Below, one piece after another: positions 14,388 to 27,841 of a DNA stretch of 64,000 nucleotides. The translations under genes were made by a program, and so were the position numbers. Source of the DNA: Panorpa germanica (taxonomy: Eukaryota > Arthropoda > Insecta > Mecoptera > Panorpidae); NCBI GenBank assembly GCA_963678705.1, contig OY783203.1, forward strand, positions 45,198,347 through 45,262,346, given 5' to 3'. The notes below the pieces were generated by a model. The model had not been told where the DNA came from and did no database searches. It was given only the letters and a program-made list of their open reading frames with translations. The first letter of the stretch is position 1, and every line of letters begins with the position of its first letter.

Positions 14388-14645
14388 AGCACGGTTTGGT
14401 GAAAGGGGAAACTGATAGTTCAAAATTATATACAATACCGATGCTATGTCATCGGGTTCGATCCTTGGACCATCAATATATTTCATTGGTTTGATTGTTA
14501 TCAGAATTAATTTGATTATGCGCTCATAATCAAAAAACTTCTGAGGCAGCAATGTAGCCCATAAATATGGCGACACTACACTATAAATAAAGATACCATT
14601 GTATATGGTCGTTAGTGACGGAACTTTATGCCGACGTTAAATAAA
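14388..14645 (+). mobile_element. SINE copy (tRNA-derived family), diverged
   Basis: GGGTTCGATCCTTGGACCA near 14454 is a pol III B-box-like sequence, followed by TTTGATTGTTATCAGAATTA, TTGATTATGCGCTCATAATC, and a tail GCCGACGTTAAATAAATT. The same order of blocks recurs in the copies at 15.3, 19.6, 21.0, 27.8 and 29.3 kb, which defines the family. Confidence 0.65.
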
Positions 14646-15235
14646 TTAAATGAAATTGTACACTGTACTATGCAAATTAATATCGAAATAAAATGTAATA
14701 CAATTTCCATTTACTTTATGTGTAATTTTATTGTCCAATTAATCAAATTATTAACGTAAAATGGTTATATGTAAATATTATACACGGTATAGCGAATTGT
14801 GTACACACATTAACCTGCTGTATGACGTCATACGCTATAAATGTCACAGCCTTCAGTTTACATACAGCACTATAGTAAACAGAAACAGTTTATGGATTTG
14901 TAATTAATTAATGAAAAAGTAATACTTACTTTATGACTTTAAAGTAGTGATAACCAAACTAAACCCAATGTGTTTGACATCGATGTTGATATCGAATACT
15001 CTTATATTATCGTAACACATATGTCCCTACACTTTCAAATGTGATCCCTCTGGAACTATATCATTGATCCGATGCTGAGTCTCATCACCAAAATTATTTA
15101 TATCAGCTCATCGTCTAATTCGGTAACCTCAATGTCATTTCAATGAACTTTTTTGAATCTTAGTCCCGCATCAAAATTTGTTGGGGGCCCAAATGATGGG
15201 TAAAGATTTTTCACAAAAGGAACAAAGATCCTCGC

Positions 15236-15829
15236 CAACACACACACACAAGTGACGACACAAGTAGTCGAGAGCATTGATGCTTGACTCTGACTACTAT
15301 GTCTCCGGGTTCGATTCCCGGGCCAGTGTTATATTATCTGGGTTTGGTAACAATCAGATTTAATTGATTATGTGCAACAATAATCATGAATATGAACAAA
15401 GAAAACACGATAACAAAAAGAAATAATCGATAAAGAAAATAGACAGAGGAATAAAAACGAAAAAAGAAGAAAAACTGCTTTATTAAAAAGAAAGGAATTA
15501 TAGTTGAAAGAACAGAAGAGTAGAAGTATACAATATTAGACAAAGAAAAAATGCTAGTAGAAGAAAGAACCAGAGAATGCAATGGGTGACATCATAGTGG
15601 AGGCGATGTATCAGATCGTGATGCAGTTGAAATAGAAAAAGATGGGTAATGGAAGCATAGATTGAAGAATTTAAATAGAATAAATGAAATAAGCTGATAA
15701 AATAGAAAATTATAAATTGTATAGATTATGTCCTATAAAATGTTGATAAAAATGTAATATATATTAGTTTAAGTGCTAATAACTCAATAGTTGATGCACT
15801 ATAAATAAATAAATATTAAAAAAAAAAAA
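15236..15829 (+). mobile_element. Intact-looking SINE/retroposon insertion with target-site duplication
   Basis: The insertion is bracketed by AAAGATCCTCGC at 15224-15235 and again at 15830-15841, a perfect 12-bp target-site duplication. It begins with a short CA run, then a tRNA-like head containing GGGTTCGATTCCCGGGCCA (a near-perfect pol III B box) and the shared body (CTGGGTTTGGTAACAATCAG), and ends with ATAAATAAATAAATATT and a run of A. The tail plus duplication show target-primed insertion, so it was mobilised by a LINE. The 3' part (15590-15800) is longer than in other copies and may be a different 3' module. The minus-strand frame at 15334-15582 is a shadow of this repeat. Confidence 0.85.
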
Positions 15830-15841
15830 AAAGATCCTCGC

Positions 15842-17479
15842 ATTGAATTAAAATAATTATATATTGATTATACGTTATTACTTACAATTAATACTCCTAA
15901 GAACTAAGCTAAGTTTGGCCTAAGAGTTTAAGTGAGATTGTGGATAACATTTTTCGAATTTTTGCTTACACACGTTTGGGGCTCCTGTAGCCGAAGGGGG
16001 GGGGGGGGGATATTGTATCATTGATACGGCATATACGGCGGTAGCTGCGCCGCTGTTAGGAAGCCTTTTTATCCCTTCATGGAAAGAACTGTTCAACCGC
16101 AGCGTCGTCAGTGAACCGAACAAATGCTTTGGTTGGCATTAAGGATGTTGCCAGTCTAATTTAATGAGTTTATAACGAGATAAAGCTGCTGTATGCGGCC
16201 GTGCGTTATCGTGAATCCACTAAACATAAAATATGAATGTTACATTACATTTATATAATATCTTTTCTTAAGCACAACCTAGTAATATTAGTATTTGAAA
16301 TACGAATAAATAAAACACGAATAAATAGGTCAGAGAGCATTGTAAAGAACATAAAATTGTTTACGTGATCTCCTTAAAAAGTTTTGTGAGTGTGGTAATT
16401 CACAAAATGATAGATTTACTTCTCAAAGAGCACTAAAAATAGATCACAAAACATTGCATATTAGGAAAAAACCGTTTTCATAAAATTTATATATATTTAA
16501 TATATATTTCCTTTTTATATTACACGCATCCCAAAATGTTTTAGTATTGAATTTGGACGGACTCGACTGTTTTTTCACCGACTCCGCAGCCCTGATGAAG
16601 AATGCCCATTAAATTGTTGTTTGCGAGACAAAACAACCAGATTTTATACTCGTACTGTATGTTTATCCAGTTATTAATTAATTTATCGAATGAAGTTAGT
16701 ATAATCTGCAAGTGATGACCTTTCTGCTAAGTTTCCTTATTGTGTTGTATATTCATTGCGCACTTATCTCAGGTTCTATTCTATCTAGTATACATTTGTG
16801 ACAGATTCCAGTCTATCCAGCGTTCGGCTGGTCGGCGACGCGGCGGTCTACAGTCCCTCGATCATCAGTCTGTGTTATTGATTCTTTCATTCATTTATTA
16901 TGTAATATTTGTTTTTATGACCTGTTTTTTTAACAACGAGTATATTAATATGAGTTTATGTCATAATAGTTGACATAATTCAATTTCAATGAGCAATGGC
17001 ACGTGTCAATAAACTGTTCATTTACGTCACTGGAATTATGGAGATGTACTTTACAAATTACAATCTTCGAAAATTGTAAACAAGTTTTTTTTATTGTAAC
17101 ACATTGTTTAATTATTCTAACAGGATATTTTTAGAATTGAAATACATTACATAAAATCAAAATGTACAAATATTATGTTGAAGTTAAACAAAATTCCTCG
17201 TTTTCCCACACCCCACTTGGGGTGCATTTTTTGTAACATTTTACAGTTTTTATAATAAATGACCTTTTTCCTTTTTTTTAGCTCTCATGGCAATTTATAC
17301 TTTTTTCAGGAAATTATCTTTTAACTCCTTTTCCTAATTTCTTTTTAACTTAGTACACATTTTAATCAATACAATTTTTTTTAGATATTTTGTAGCATTT
17401 TTTTTAAAGATCTGTCTCTCGTCTTTTTACTGTTTTCTTACAATTTTCTTCCTTATTATATTGCATGTGACGTTACAAC
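15842..17479. other. Non-coding spacer with simple repeats
   Basis: Contains a G homopolymer of about 13 near 15997-16009 and a short GC-rich patch at 16820-16860. The plus-strand frame over that patch (16740-16973) has no splice context and no recognised domain. No gene is supported. Confidence 0.45.
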
Positions 17480-17720
17480 GCTTCTGACACCTCCCGCCTT
17501 CATTGTCACATCTTGTCACAATTTATGGATTCCTCTCTTATGTCTTCAAAGTCTTCATTTCTCTCTTGCATATACTGTATTACATTCCCTCTCTTTCTTC
17601 CCTCTCAATATGTGCTACCTTTCTCTTCATTACCCATTCTGAATTTGGAAATTCTCTTTATGTTCCTTATCTCCTTTTCTCCAATGAACGCTGGTATCAT
17701 CCTCTCACATATCCTCTTGT
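17480..17720 (-). pseudogene. Probable decayed LINE ORF2 C-terminal fragment
   Basis: On the minus strand, frames from about 17700 downwards give RMIPAFIGEKEIRNIKR, then ISKFRMGNEEKGSTY with a stop and frame disruptions after it. The pattern basic-x-x-F-R-x-G-N-E followed by tyrosine resembles the region after the reverse transcriptase in non-LTR retrotransposons, where a phrase like RFRLGNE-x-x-x-x-YW is common. Stops make it non-functional. The long plus-strand frame here (17503-17829) is pyrimidine-rich and is the complement of this remnant. Family-level assignment rests on memory of LINE consensus only. Confidence 0.4.
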
Positions 17721-17829
17721 ATCTCTCATTGTGCTTCCCTTTGTCAATTTTCAATCATTTCAATCATTACCAGTGAAAATAGAAGAATTACTTAGAAGAA
17801 GAAGACAAAAGTGTAGAAATGTAGAATAA

Positions 17830-19599
17830 AATTTTATATATAATCGTATAATAAACCTTATGCATATTGTCCATAAGATTCATTCACTTATGGTTCTAAT
17901 GCCAAGTTTAATACGGAAGGTTCAACGAATAATCTTACTGACTACTAATTTTAAAAATATGCTTTATGATTAGTAAAATTATTATTGTCACTCAGTATAC
18001 CAAATTATTTTCTGTTTAAAGTCTCTGGTTATTACTTATTAATAAAACACAACTTTAATAGAGATCAAATTATTAATAAAATAAATGAAGACCATTTAAA
18101 TATAATATTCAAGCCGCTGTTTTAATTAAGCAATGTAGTACAAGTATTTATTTTGAATTGTTTTGTTGGTGCTTAGTTTAAACGAAATCTGATATGTATC
18201 GTATCATGGATCGTGTCAAGTATAATCTAGTATTCTAGCATTTTAACATTCTCTATAAACTCAATGACTAGGGCTGTTCTTGTATATTTGCATGTGCCAA
18301 ATAGAATTCCCTGACCTATTTATTCCAGTTACATGCATGCTGCATGTGTGAGTGCAGTGTTAGAGTATTTTGTGGTTTACATATGGTTACAGTTACAGCA
18401 GCTATGTGTAATGCTACTACATTCATTAAATCTGTTGTTAGCTAAACTCTAATATGTCACAGGTTAACTAACTGCTAGTATAGTAGTAACTATGTTCCGT
18501 GCAGTGCCGTAAGTCCGTAACGTCGTACAAAATGAAGAAAAACTCACTAAAGCATCGTTATCGAAATATCTTTAAACCCCATCAATTTTGTCTGAATTTG
18601 TTTTCAGATAATATTATAGATAATTAGGATATAATACTGAATTGGCACGAGCAGTTTTCTTCGCGTTTAAACGTGCATTTTTGTGTTATTATTTCAAGCG
18701 AGTTTTTAAGAAGAGAGTTAAAAATTAATTGCCAATTCAATTCAACTGATAGTTATTATTTTTGTACACAAGTTGACTAAAATAATTATTTAAAAATCGG
18801 CGTCAAAAAATAGCGAAGAACGTAGTCGATGCCGGGCCAAGAAAGTCTGGCTCTCATTTCAAAAATTCGTACTAATTTGATTTACGACCGTCGCTAGTGT
18901 ATGCAGTGTAAGAAAATTAAAAATATTACTTATAAAAGAATCCACAAAGCAAATTGTAAAGAACTATAAGATACTTTAATAAAAATTGTCGTTAAAAACA
19001 ACAACACGTTTTGGTTATTAGTGCAAACATTATCACTTATAAGGTGAAGTTGATCAAGAAAAAATTAGACAAGACATATATTACTCAAGTAAATCATTCA
19101 AAGAAATAGAAGTACTATTTGCAGACTACTTCCCTTTAAAATGATGATGACTATGCGTTTTATCGATAAAACATTGATTTGAAAATCCGGTTTTTCAAAA
19201 ACTTATAAATATTATCCGCCATTGGTTCCATTGTATACTTGAGATAAAATTATGTAGAGGAATCGTTAAACATGTAAATTATTGATGTAGTGGTATTGTA
19301 CTACTGCAGTTTCTTTAGAGAAATAGGCACGTCTTCTGGTGATTCATAATATACACTTTAAAACGGTCGTCCTCATCATAGCTTTGTTTTTGTGAGTGGA
19401 AGTAAATTTCAATATACTCTCACTTCCAAGTCTGAGTAGACTTTTATTGAGGCGGTTTATTTTTTAATATGTCATTGTCAACTACATTTAATTCTTTTAT
19501 ATGGTGTTGACAATAAATATTACAGCAATTATATCTTTAAAACATAATGGCTTCTACTAATTTAAATATATGAGACAATCTTATTAATAATTCAGACGA
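17830..19599. other. Non-coding spacer with one dispersed repeat
   Basis: The block at 18841-18920 (AGTCTGGCTCTCATTTCAAA, AAATTCGTACTAATTTGA) recurs at 24412-24500, so it belongs to a dispersed repeat. No exon is supported. Confidence 0.5.
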
Positions 19600-19725
19600 C
19601 ACAGGGTCCGAAGACTGTTCCATCCCCGGAGTGGAGTTATATTTTCTGGATTTGGGTATTACATTACAGAAACTGTTAACATAGTAGGAGGTAGTGGTAG
19701 AACACAGCATCGGAAATAGACAAGA
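19600..19725 (+). mobile_element. SINE copy, partial
   Basis: GGAGTTATATTTTCTGGATTTGG-like body and ACAGCATCGGAAATAG tail blocks match the SINE family seen at 21.0 and 27.8 kb. The B-box region is mutated (CATCCCCGGAG). The minus-strand frame here is a shadow. Confidence 0.5.
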
Positions 19726-21002
19726 AGCGCTAGGTGCTAGTGCGGTAAGAGCGATAGAGTGCAGAGGTTCTGTGTGATAGGGGTACTGCAAGCATGTACC
19801 GTGATGCTGGAAGTGGTTTCGGCATGTTAAGTAATAAATTTATCTCACAACCTATTCCTAAAAGCTGTAATTGTAACGAAAATAAAAATAAGAGTATTGA
19901 ACATAAAATATGTATGTAACTGGTAAAATAACAATTCTTTTATTATCATTATTACAAAAGTGTTATAAACAGGACCTGGAATGTTTTCAGTGTTGTCCAA
20001 GAGCCAGTTACCCATTTTAATTAATTGTCTGATTTCGATCGGCTCTCTGATCATATGTAGTTAATTGATGCAAAATTCAATTCCATCTTGGTTCAATTTT
20101 TACAATCTTCTAGCGACCATTCCTCTCATACCTACCATTGGCACTGCTTATAATTTCCCTAATTGAAAATAAGATCATAATGAACATATGTCTGATAGAG
20201 AAATAAAATAAGATTGTAAAGTTTCCATAATTAGAAACACTTATGTAATCAGTTATAGAACAAAGTTTTATTTTTATGTAATTGTATTTACCCTGTTACG
20301 GAAACTTTATTGAAAGGTGAAACGTGCTGATAAAGTTACAGTTTAACACTTTTGTTATAATACGGTCTTAGATACATCAAAACTGTCAAACAAGAAACAA
20401 ATTCGTCATTAGAGCTAGTGCTCATGACGTAGGGAGGTTATAATTACGTTGAGTAGATGAAATGTGATAAACTTAATACGTATTACAGATTTCTGTGTTC
20501 TGTGTGCAAAATTTTAATATAAATTTTAAAAAGTCCATCAGAAATATTAAAATTTAGAATAGGATTACGAGTGTGCTTAAGTCTATATGGGTAGTAATTA
20601 TTTGGTTGGGAAAAGGTGAAATGGATGTGGACACGAACCAGAGAAATTCGTCGTCATTTAAGCGCACTGGGTTGAAAATAAGAGCGACTCGTTGCCTTTA
20701 ATAGTTATGGGTGGCCCCTCTAAATAAACTTATATCTGTCCAGTATGAATTTATATAATATTAAAGTATTCTATCTAGTCTACATTTATAATTCATTGAT
20801 TCACTGTAATAAAGTGTAAATATTTTCGCAGTATTACAATAAATAGCAGAGACGGGCGTAACTATGCGGAGGCAAAAAAGGGTAAAAAATGAAGTTGATA
20901 ATAGTCCTTATTAGGTTAGGTATTGCGATTGTGCTTCTAATATTTTCCATTTCAAATGCTTATTTCCATTTAATATTGTAACTGTATTAATAGTTATATC
21001 GA
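19726..21002. other. Non-coding AT-rich spacer
   Basis: No exon or clear repeat was recognised. Confidence 0.5.
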
Positions 21003-21275
21003 CTGATGACACAGTGGACGAGAGCATTGATGTTTGACGCTGACTGTTGTGTCTTCAGGTTAGATTTCCGGATCATTTACATATGTATATATTTTCTAGG
21101 TTTGGTTGTTATCAATTTATATTGATTATGTAGATACATAATCGTACACTTATTAAGTAATGGTGTAGCATACATACATGAGGCCACGATGCCACAAATA
21201 CTGCCAACATTGAAGGAACTCGTCGGTGATAGGACTCAGCATCGGAAATAGGTCGACGTTAAATAAATTTAATAA
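21003..21275 (+). mobile_element. SINE copy, near full length
   Basis: Starts with GATGACACAGTGGACGAGAG and CATTGATGTTTGACGCTGAC (head), then a decayed B box (CAGGTTAGATTTCCGG), the TTTCTAGGTTTGGTTGTTAT body, CATGAGGCCACGATGCCAC and CTCAGCATCGGAAATAGGTC, ending GACGTTAAATAAATTTAATA with an A run. This copy shows the full module order of the family best. Confidence 0.7.
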
Positions 21276-24200
21276 AAAAAAAACTTATATCGACTGTATA
21301 GTCAAAAATGTAAAATATCATCTTTGGATATTTGATCATTTTAGTTTACCGTGAATAGAATCAATAAATTGAATATCTTACTGTTTTATTGGAAACAAAT
21401 ATAAAGCAGGCTCCGAAAAAAATATATGCCCCGTTTGCGTCTTAGTTTCGGGGCCTCTAAATGGCTACTTACGCCTCTGGTAGCAGACTGCAGCTCTTTC
21501 AACCAATCTAATGATTACGGTGGCCAACGTTGTCTTTAAACCATCAACATCCCAATTTATGTCAAAATGAATTTCCCTGCTCGATACCGTGTTACTGTTT
21601 TAGTAGACTTTATTTTAGTGAAGTTGTTGCAGTTATTTTATTATTGTAACTTTATTCCGTGTGAAGTCGCGTATAAGGAATTCTTACTTTGTATATTCAA
21701 CACGAAGTAGTGGAAATATATGTTATTTTAGTTTTTAAACAAGTTATACAATTATGAACTAATTATTTATGAAATTTGTTATTATTTTAAAACGATAAAT
21801 TAGAGCTTGTTTTCAAAACACAGCATTTTCTTAGTCGTCTGTAATACTAGATGCATATTACAAAGAACAATATACTCACATATATTTATTATGCATATTA
21901 GGTATATAATATATTTTCAATTTATATTAAAAACAAACAATGAAGTATTTTTAAAATACTTTAGAGTAATCCTGGTCTAAATTTGATAGTGTACTGCCCT
22001 TACTGACCTAAAATGACAAGCGGAGATTTGAAATATGAAATTTAATTGTCATAAGATTAACCACCATGTGCTTTTTTAAATTTATTTTAATTTCATCGTA
22101 CGAGTATATATGCTAAAAGAACGTAGCAATAAATCAATGAAATATATGAATTTATGCTAAGAGTATTGTTAGTCCACTACATAAATTTATTATTAACATT
22201 TAGGAAATTAAAGAGTGAAAATGGAGAGAATTCTTTACAGGACGTATGAAAAAACAGTTGATAAATTTAAAAAGTTGAAAAAGTTTGTCAAAGTAGAAAA
22301 AGTTTTAATTATTCGGTAATAAAAATAAACTTAGTGTGTAGGTCGAAGTTAGTGAAACAAAAGTAACATATATTGACAACAGATTTGGAGGTACCTTGAG
22401 GGTGTATGAATGAAAACGTGATTGTAATGATACCAACAAATGTTTAGGAATAACTTAAAAAAGAATTATTTCAAGCAAATATTTTTGAAGAAAAAAAAAT
22501 TCATTCAAAATATATTCCTTTTAAATTAAAGGGTCTTTTTAAAGTAAATGATGTTTTTACGACAAACATATCAATGCCTATGAATCAATGGCATTCACCC
22601 AACAATAGATAAGCTTTAGACTACCCTACAAACAATATAGATCAGAGTCGTATAAAATTCGAATATGATATTCTCAGACATGACCTATTATCTGAATCGA
22701 TATTTGGGCGATATAGGGTGACTTACGGCTAATAAAAGAAATCGTGTTCGTTTCGACGGTGTTTCTGATCGAAAACTAAGCGAAAAGTTTCAAAAGCAAA
22801 ATGCATTATCACACGTTTACGTAGATTTGAATTAATCAATTGCTACATAGCTCCTTCTAAAATAATCTAGTCGAAATTGGTTAATACTCGTATTAATCAA
22901 ATATATTTTCAAACTGTGGTTTAGAACGTGCTTCGAAAAATTTTACACAAAGGCTAATCAGACATATTCGACATTACTACGATAGAAAAAAATGTTTGTA
23001 GAATAGTATTACATATTTTTTAATGAAGAATTTAAATAAAATGTAATCATGCCTGATCTATTGATCTGCGTCACTGTAGATATTGAACACCTTTACAACA
23101 TGTACTTCAATTGTGTTGTGCTCAGTCTTATTGTTCTATTGTTACAAAGCAATGCATTTAGTAATTAAGTGCTCATGTTAAAATCACGTTGTGTTTGTTT
23201 GAACTCAGCGCAAAACTCGTAAAATATTATAATGTTAATGGCTTCATTTGTGAAAGAAATTACAATTACACAGTTGAATATGTATATGAAAATATCGTTG
23301 TTTCTTTTCTTTAACTGTAGACTCACTTCGCGGTTCTCGCACTGTGAACTGAATAACAAAGGTTGAGCATTCTAAAAGAAATGTGTTGTCAAAGATTTAT
23401 AATACTCGTAATAATGAACACGTATCTGATTGTTGAAAACAAATTTGTCACTAGTTATAGTAATAGTTGTTAATAGAAGTATATACAGTCAAAGCAAATT
23501 TTGCACAACAGAAATCAAGAAAGAAACCATCATCTTTAACGAAAATCCAATTCTGAAAATAGTAATCATTTCACTTATATTTGATTTGTACAAAGCTTAC
23601 CATAATAACCAATAAATGCAAATAAAAGTATATGGTTATGTTTTCATTCACATTTTTTTTTTATTTTTTGAAAGGACCCAAACTGTGCGTGCCCAAGACT
23701 TATTTTTGTTCTTAATAAAAATGACTTACTTTGTTAGCACTATAACTGTTGGAAGAAAAGACCGATCCTATGTTTTTTAAAAGCATTTGTATTCTCCTTT
23801 GAACAATGATTGCCCCCGTCTAATTGTTTAGCATCATTAACGCTATGTTCTTTTTAATCATTTTCTCAGTGTGGCTCAATACTATTAATCCATGTTATAA
23901 ATAACGGTTGTTTATAAATGGAAAACTACTACACAAGTTTCTTAAGTTGTGTGTTTACAACTTGAACATTTTATAGTGTTTATGTAATAATGAAGTCCGA
24001 AATCTGTTTGATACACTCGTATGTTCTGTGCATTTAGTAGAAATAGCAACAATCCAACCAACTGGAAAACATTAAACATGATTGAAAAATATGGGCTACA
24101 TTAATTTAAAATTAATTCGTAAATTCGTATATAAATCAGATCTGTTCGATCACGATCTTTGCTCGCAAGACTCAGGAATACAGGCCCAGGTAATAATGTC

Positions 24201-25895
24201 ATATGAAATAAGCAGTTTTGCATACCGAAAAAGCGGCGACAAGCGTAAATCATTCGAAGAAAATTTGTGGCTCGGTCGTTTACTTTTTTTTTTACTTTAC
24301 TTGCAGATACTTATTTATAGAAGTAATTAAATGTATATGAAAATTTACTATAATTAGTAATTTTTAGTTTTTAATTATTAGTTTAAAATATATATTTAAA
24401 AACCAAAGCTAATAGTCTGGCTGTCATTTCAAAAATTCGTTATTGCGCATGTGTACTAATTTGACTGCGTGCAAAACTGCTAATGTAAATACAGTAATAA
24501 AATTTAAAAACAAATACTTTGAACAATATCTGACACTATCTCCTGATACTGACAATATCAGAAAATGTGACAAAAGGCTCTTCCCCGTCACTAGATTTTG
24601 AGTATAAAGTATTATCCTCCTGTGTAAAATGTTTTACGGGCGCCTCTGTAAAAATTAAATATTAATATGTGCTTTTGGAAGTAATACATCGTTAAGTTTA
24701 TTCAAGTAATAGATATTGTGAAAGACAAATAGAATAAGTCCTCTTGTGGATTAGATCTTGTTTGTTAAGTGTGTCAAAGGGAATTAATTTTCACCTAATT
24801 ATAATAAAACAAATACTCGTACGGAAACGAGGCGGGCGCACATTCCTCATTTCACGGTAACATCGATTATCACAAAATAAGCGATCAAATACACATACCA
24901 GAAGACCACAGACTCCGATATATCTGTTAGAGGTTTTGTAAGAGTATATTAAAATTAGTGACGTCAATTAATTTTGTAATTCAGTTTTTATAGATGCTAT
25001 AGCTGTTGAATTAATAATACGTGGATCACGGCACGATGCGGCGCGGCTCGGCGCCTTGAATCTCGAAATAGAGGTCGAGCGATCTAATCTAAGGAACGGA
25101 ATAGTTTTATAAAATCATGCTAGTATCAGACTAATGTAAGATTCGCATCAAATGGAATGGTCAACTAAAAATACTTTTGGCAATATTGTTGTCTAGTACT
25201 TATATTTGGTATCACTATTGCTAATTTATCTCAGTAATTAGATCTTATTTATTATGCATACAGTGGTTTAGACAACATGTTTATAATGTTCGAAATGAAT
25301 TTTATTACCGGAACCAAAATTCTGTAAATGTGTACTGTAGTGTAGGAATGTAGAAGTAAGGAATTACGTCAAGAAACGAAAATTGTAAAATCAATGCTAC
25401 TATTGTTTTGGCTTGCATTTTACAAACATTTAAATTAATTTTTATTTATTTAATAAATGTTACGCGGCTTCGACCGTTTCGACATCTCTCGCGACCGCCT
25501 GATCTGACCTTCGTTGGTCTGGTCATTCCTAAAGTAGAAGCTCAAATTTTATGTAATAGGGAATTAATTTAGGTCAAGTTCACATGCAGAATTTTATTAG
25601 TGGCGTCCCCGTCGAGAGCGGTGAGATAAATGTACCATCCAAAATTTTACCTCTCGTTTATACCGGTAATTTAATTCCTTTCACCTTTCACCTTTCATGA
25701 ACTCTTAACGAAATTATTTGTAATATAGAAGATGCCAGAGTAATTAAAAATTGTTGAAGTCATAACTGATATAACTAATAAAGTACAAAACATGACTCAA
25801 CAGTTGCAGTTTAAATACACATTACCTAACTGTATTACAAAACAAAATGTTTTTTTAAAAAGTGAGATTGCACTTGTAAGTGATGTGCACTTAAT
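21276..25895. other. Long non-coding region
   Basis: About 4.6 kb without a supported exon. Reading frames at 23430-23615 and 24082-24330 lack convincing splice sites and similarity. The repeat related to 18841-18920 lies at 24412-24500. Five octamers TACGAGTA/TACTCGTA fall near 22098, 22886, 23402, 24813 and, just beyond, 26632. Confidence 0.5.
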
Positions 25896-26556
25896 AAGTT
25901 CGTAGGATAACAAATAAATTATTGACAAATCTATATGATTTTTAGATAGTACCAACTTCAAACGATCTGTGTCAAAATTTCATGATATTCCATCCACTAG
26001 TTTACAAGTTACAACGGTTTTAGGGATGCTACTTTTGTAATTTTCAAAACATTGGAAAAATCTAAATTTCGTGTGTTCATAAAACTTTGCTTTTTAATGA
26101 AAAATACCGTAGTCTGAATGACACTTGTCAAGCACAGCATTGACTTATGAAGGACGTAATAGCGAAGAAATGGTCCCAAATAAAGAAGAAATAAGTGCTT
26201 TTTCTCGAAGATACTGCATCGTGTCACAAGTCGATCGCAACAATGGAAAAATTTAACGAATTGTGCTTCTAATTTCTTTTGCATCCACCGTATTCTCTAG
26301 ATTTAGACCCCCGTGACTATTATTTGTTAGTAATTCTCAAAAAAACGCTCGCCGTAAAGAGATGTGACTTCAGCGCATAGGCGACCGCCGAAACAGAAGC
26401 GTATTATGAAGGGTTGAACAAATCGTTCTATAAGAAAGGCCTAGAAATGTTAGAGAAGCGTTAGAATGAATGTATCACTCTTGAAGGACACTATGTTGAT
26501 GAATAAAGTAAAATTTTGTCTAAAAGTTGTTGTTTTATTAACTATCCTACGAACTT
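25896..26556 (+). mobile_element. Internally deleted mariner transposon
   Basis: The ends AAGTTCGTAGGATA (25896) and TATCCTACGAACTT (to 26556) are perfect 14-bp inverted repeats. In the plus strand near 26230-26500 the frames give ATMEKFNELCF, HPPYSLDLDPRDYYLLVIL, then TAETEAYYEGLNKS and FYKKGLEMLEKR, which is the C-terminal third of a mariner transposase (the HPPYSxDLxPxDY block carries the last catalytic Asp). A stop and frame changes interrupt it. At 0.66 kb it is half the usual length, so the N-terminal half is deleted. The minus-strand frames over it are shadows. Confidence 0.85.
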
Positions 26557-27841
26557 TGTGAGTGCGGTACTTAAAGTAATTAAAATTCAAATTTTGGGAG
26601 AACAATATATACATAGTTACTAATACTAATACTCGTAGTATATGAAAAACTATCAATAGTTCAAAATTTTCTTTGTTTCTAGATTTCTACAATAATAAAG
26701 AACTTTACAAAATATTAAAAGATTAGAAATAATGTAGAATACGATATGTCGTAACGAGTAAGAATAGCATTTGTTGACAAACAAATGAAATATATCGGCG
26801 TCTAACTGTGATCAACAAAGTATACACATTGTGTAATATTACAATATAAATAGAGAATTAAGGAGGATGTCTGGAATTTTATTTCATACACTCATATATC
26901 GTCTTTATTCAGATAAAAGTCACTAGTGATTTTTTGACAAAGGTACTAATCCAAAATTGTAAGTTTTATTAGGAAAATGCAGATATGATATAACAGAAGT
27001 TTAACTGACTATTGAAAATTGACCATAAGTCTACTATAAATAAACTTCGTAAAAATCAAATACATCAGCATCTCCCTTAAATTATAATGCAAATAAGAAC
27101 GACAAACGTATGCTAGAGCTATTTGTTTTTGTCTTTTGAGTCGGTGGAAGTCGAAGCGTTTTTCAGGGTCAACTAGATTTAAATTCAGTTCAGCAATACA
27201 TTTGTAGACGTAGACGACGAGGCACGCGTAAATCACAGGATATATGTGTAGTGGGGTAAATCACATATTGTAGTTCATATGTTTTTCGGTTTTGTTAAAA
27301 TGTCAAAACAATGATTTATACAAGTTTTTTCTTATTAAATTCATTCCGAGGTTAAATCCTTACATAACTGGGTTAAGTAATTTATATAATATTATGACTA
27401 TAAATAAAAAATATTTGCATTTGTAGATCAAGTCCATCATAACTACTTCAACTTTTTCGAATTAAGAATTAATGAATGACCACTTACGTCTATTTACACA
27501 TTCATCTTTGCAAATTAAATGTGACATTTACGAGTATTAAATCATATTATAATTTATCAATCCTGAAAGAGTGTATCTGATCGAATGAATAATTTTGTTA
27601 ATAGATAATATATTCGCCCAAGTGTACGACATGTTGACATCGAACATTATGAATATATTTAATCATATTGTGAACACCACTAATTTTCTAAAGATACAAA
27701 ACAATATTCTAACATCACAAATTCCAGTGTCGCAATGTTAGCGCACTAATCAAATATTACAGCTATTTTATGTAAATATTTTGAATCGTTCGCGCAGTTT
27801 CCTGAAATATTATTACTACAAGTTTATTATTATATTTTAAA
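26557..27841. other. Non-coding AT-rich spacer
   Basis: No exon or RNA gene was recognised. The minus-strand frame at 27009-27236 lacks splice context and similarity. Confidence 0.5.

Noticed and set aside
15295-15330. Possible tRNA gene (GGGTTCGATTCCCGG)
   Set aside because: No cloverleaf can be closed around this B box, and the same block recurs in eight other repeat copies; it is the head of a SINE.
17503-17829. 108-codon plus-strand reading frame
   Set aside because: Hydrophobic, pyrimidine-rich composition with no domain or splice sites; it is the complement of a purine-rich LINE-like remnant.
18645-18660. GAATTGGCACGAG-like sequence that resembles a cDNA-library adaptor
   Set aside because: It lacks the full EcoRI adaptor and sits in ordinary AT-rich genomic sequence; chance match.
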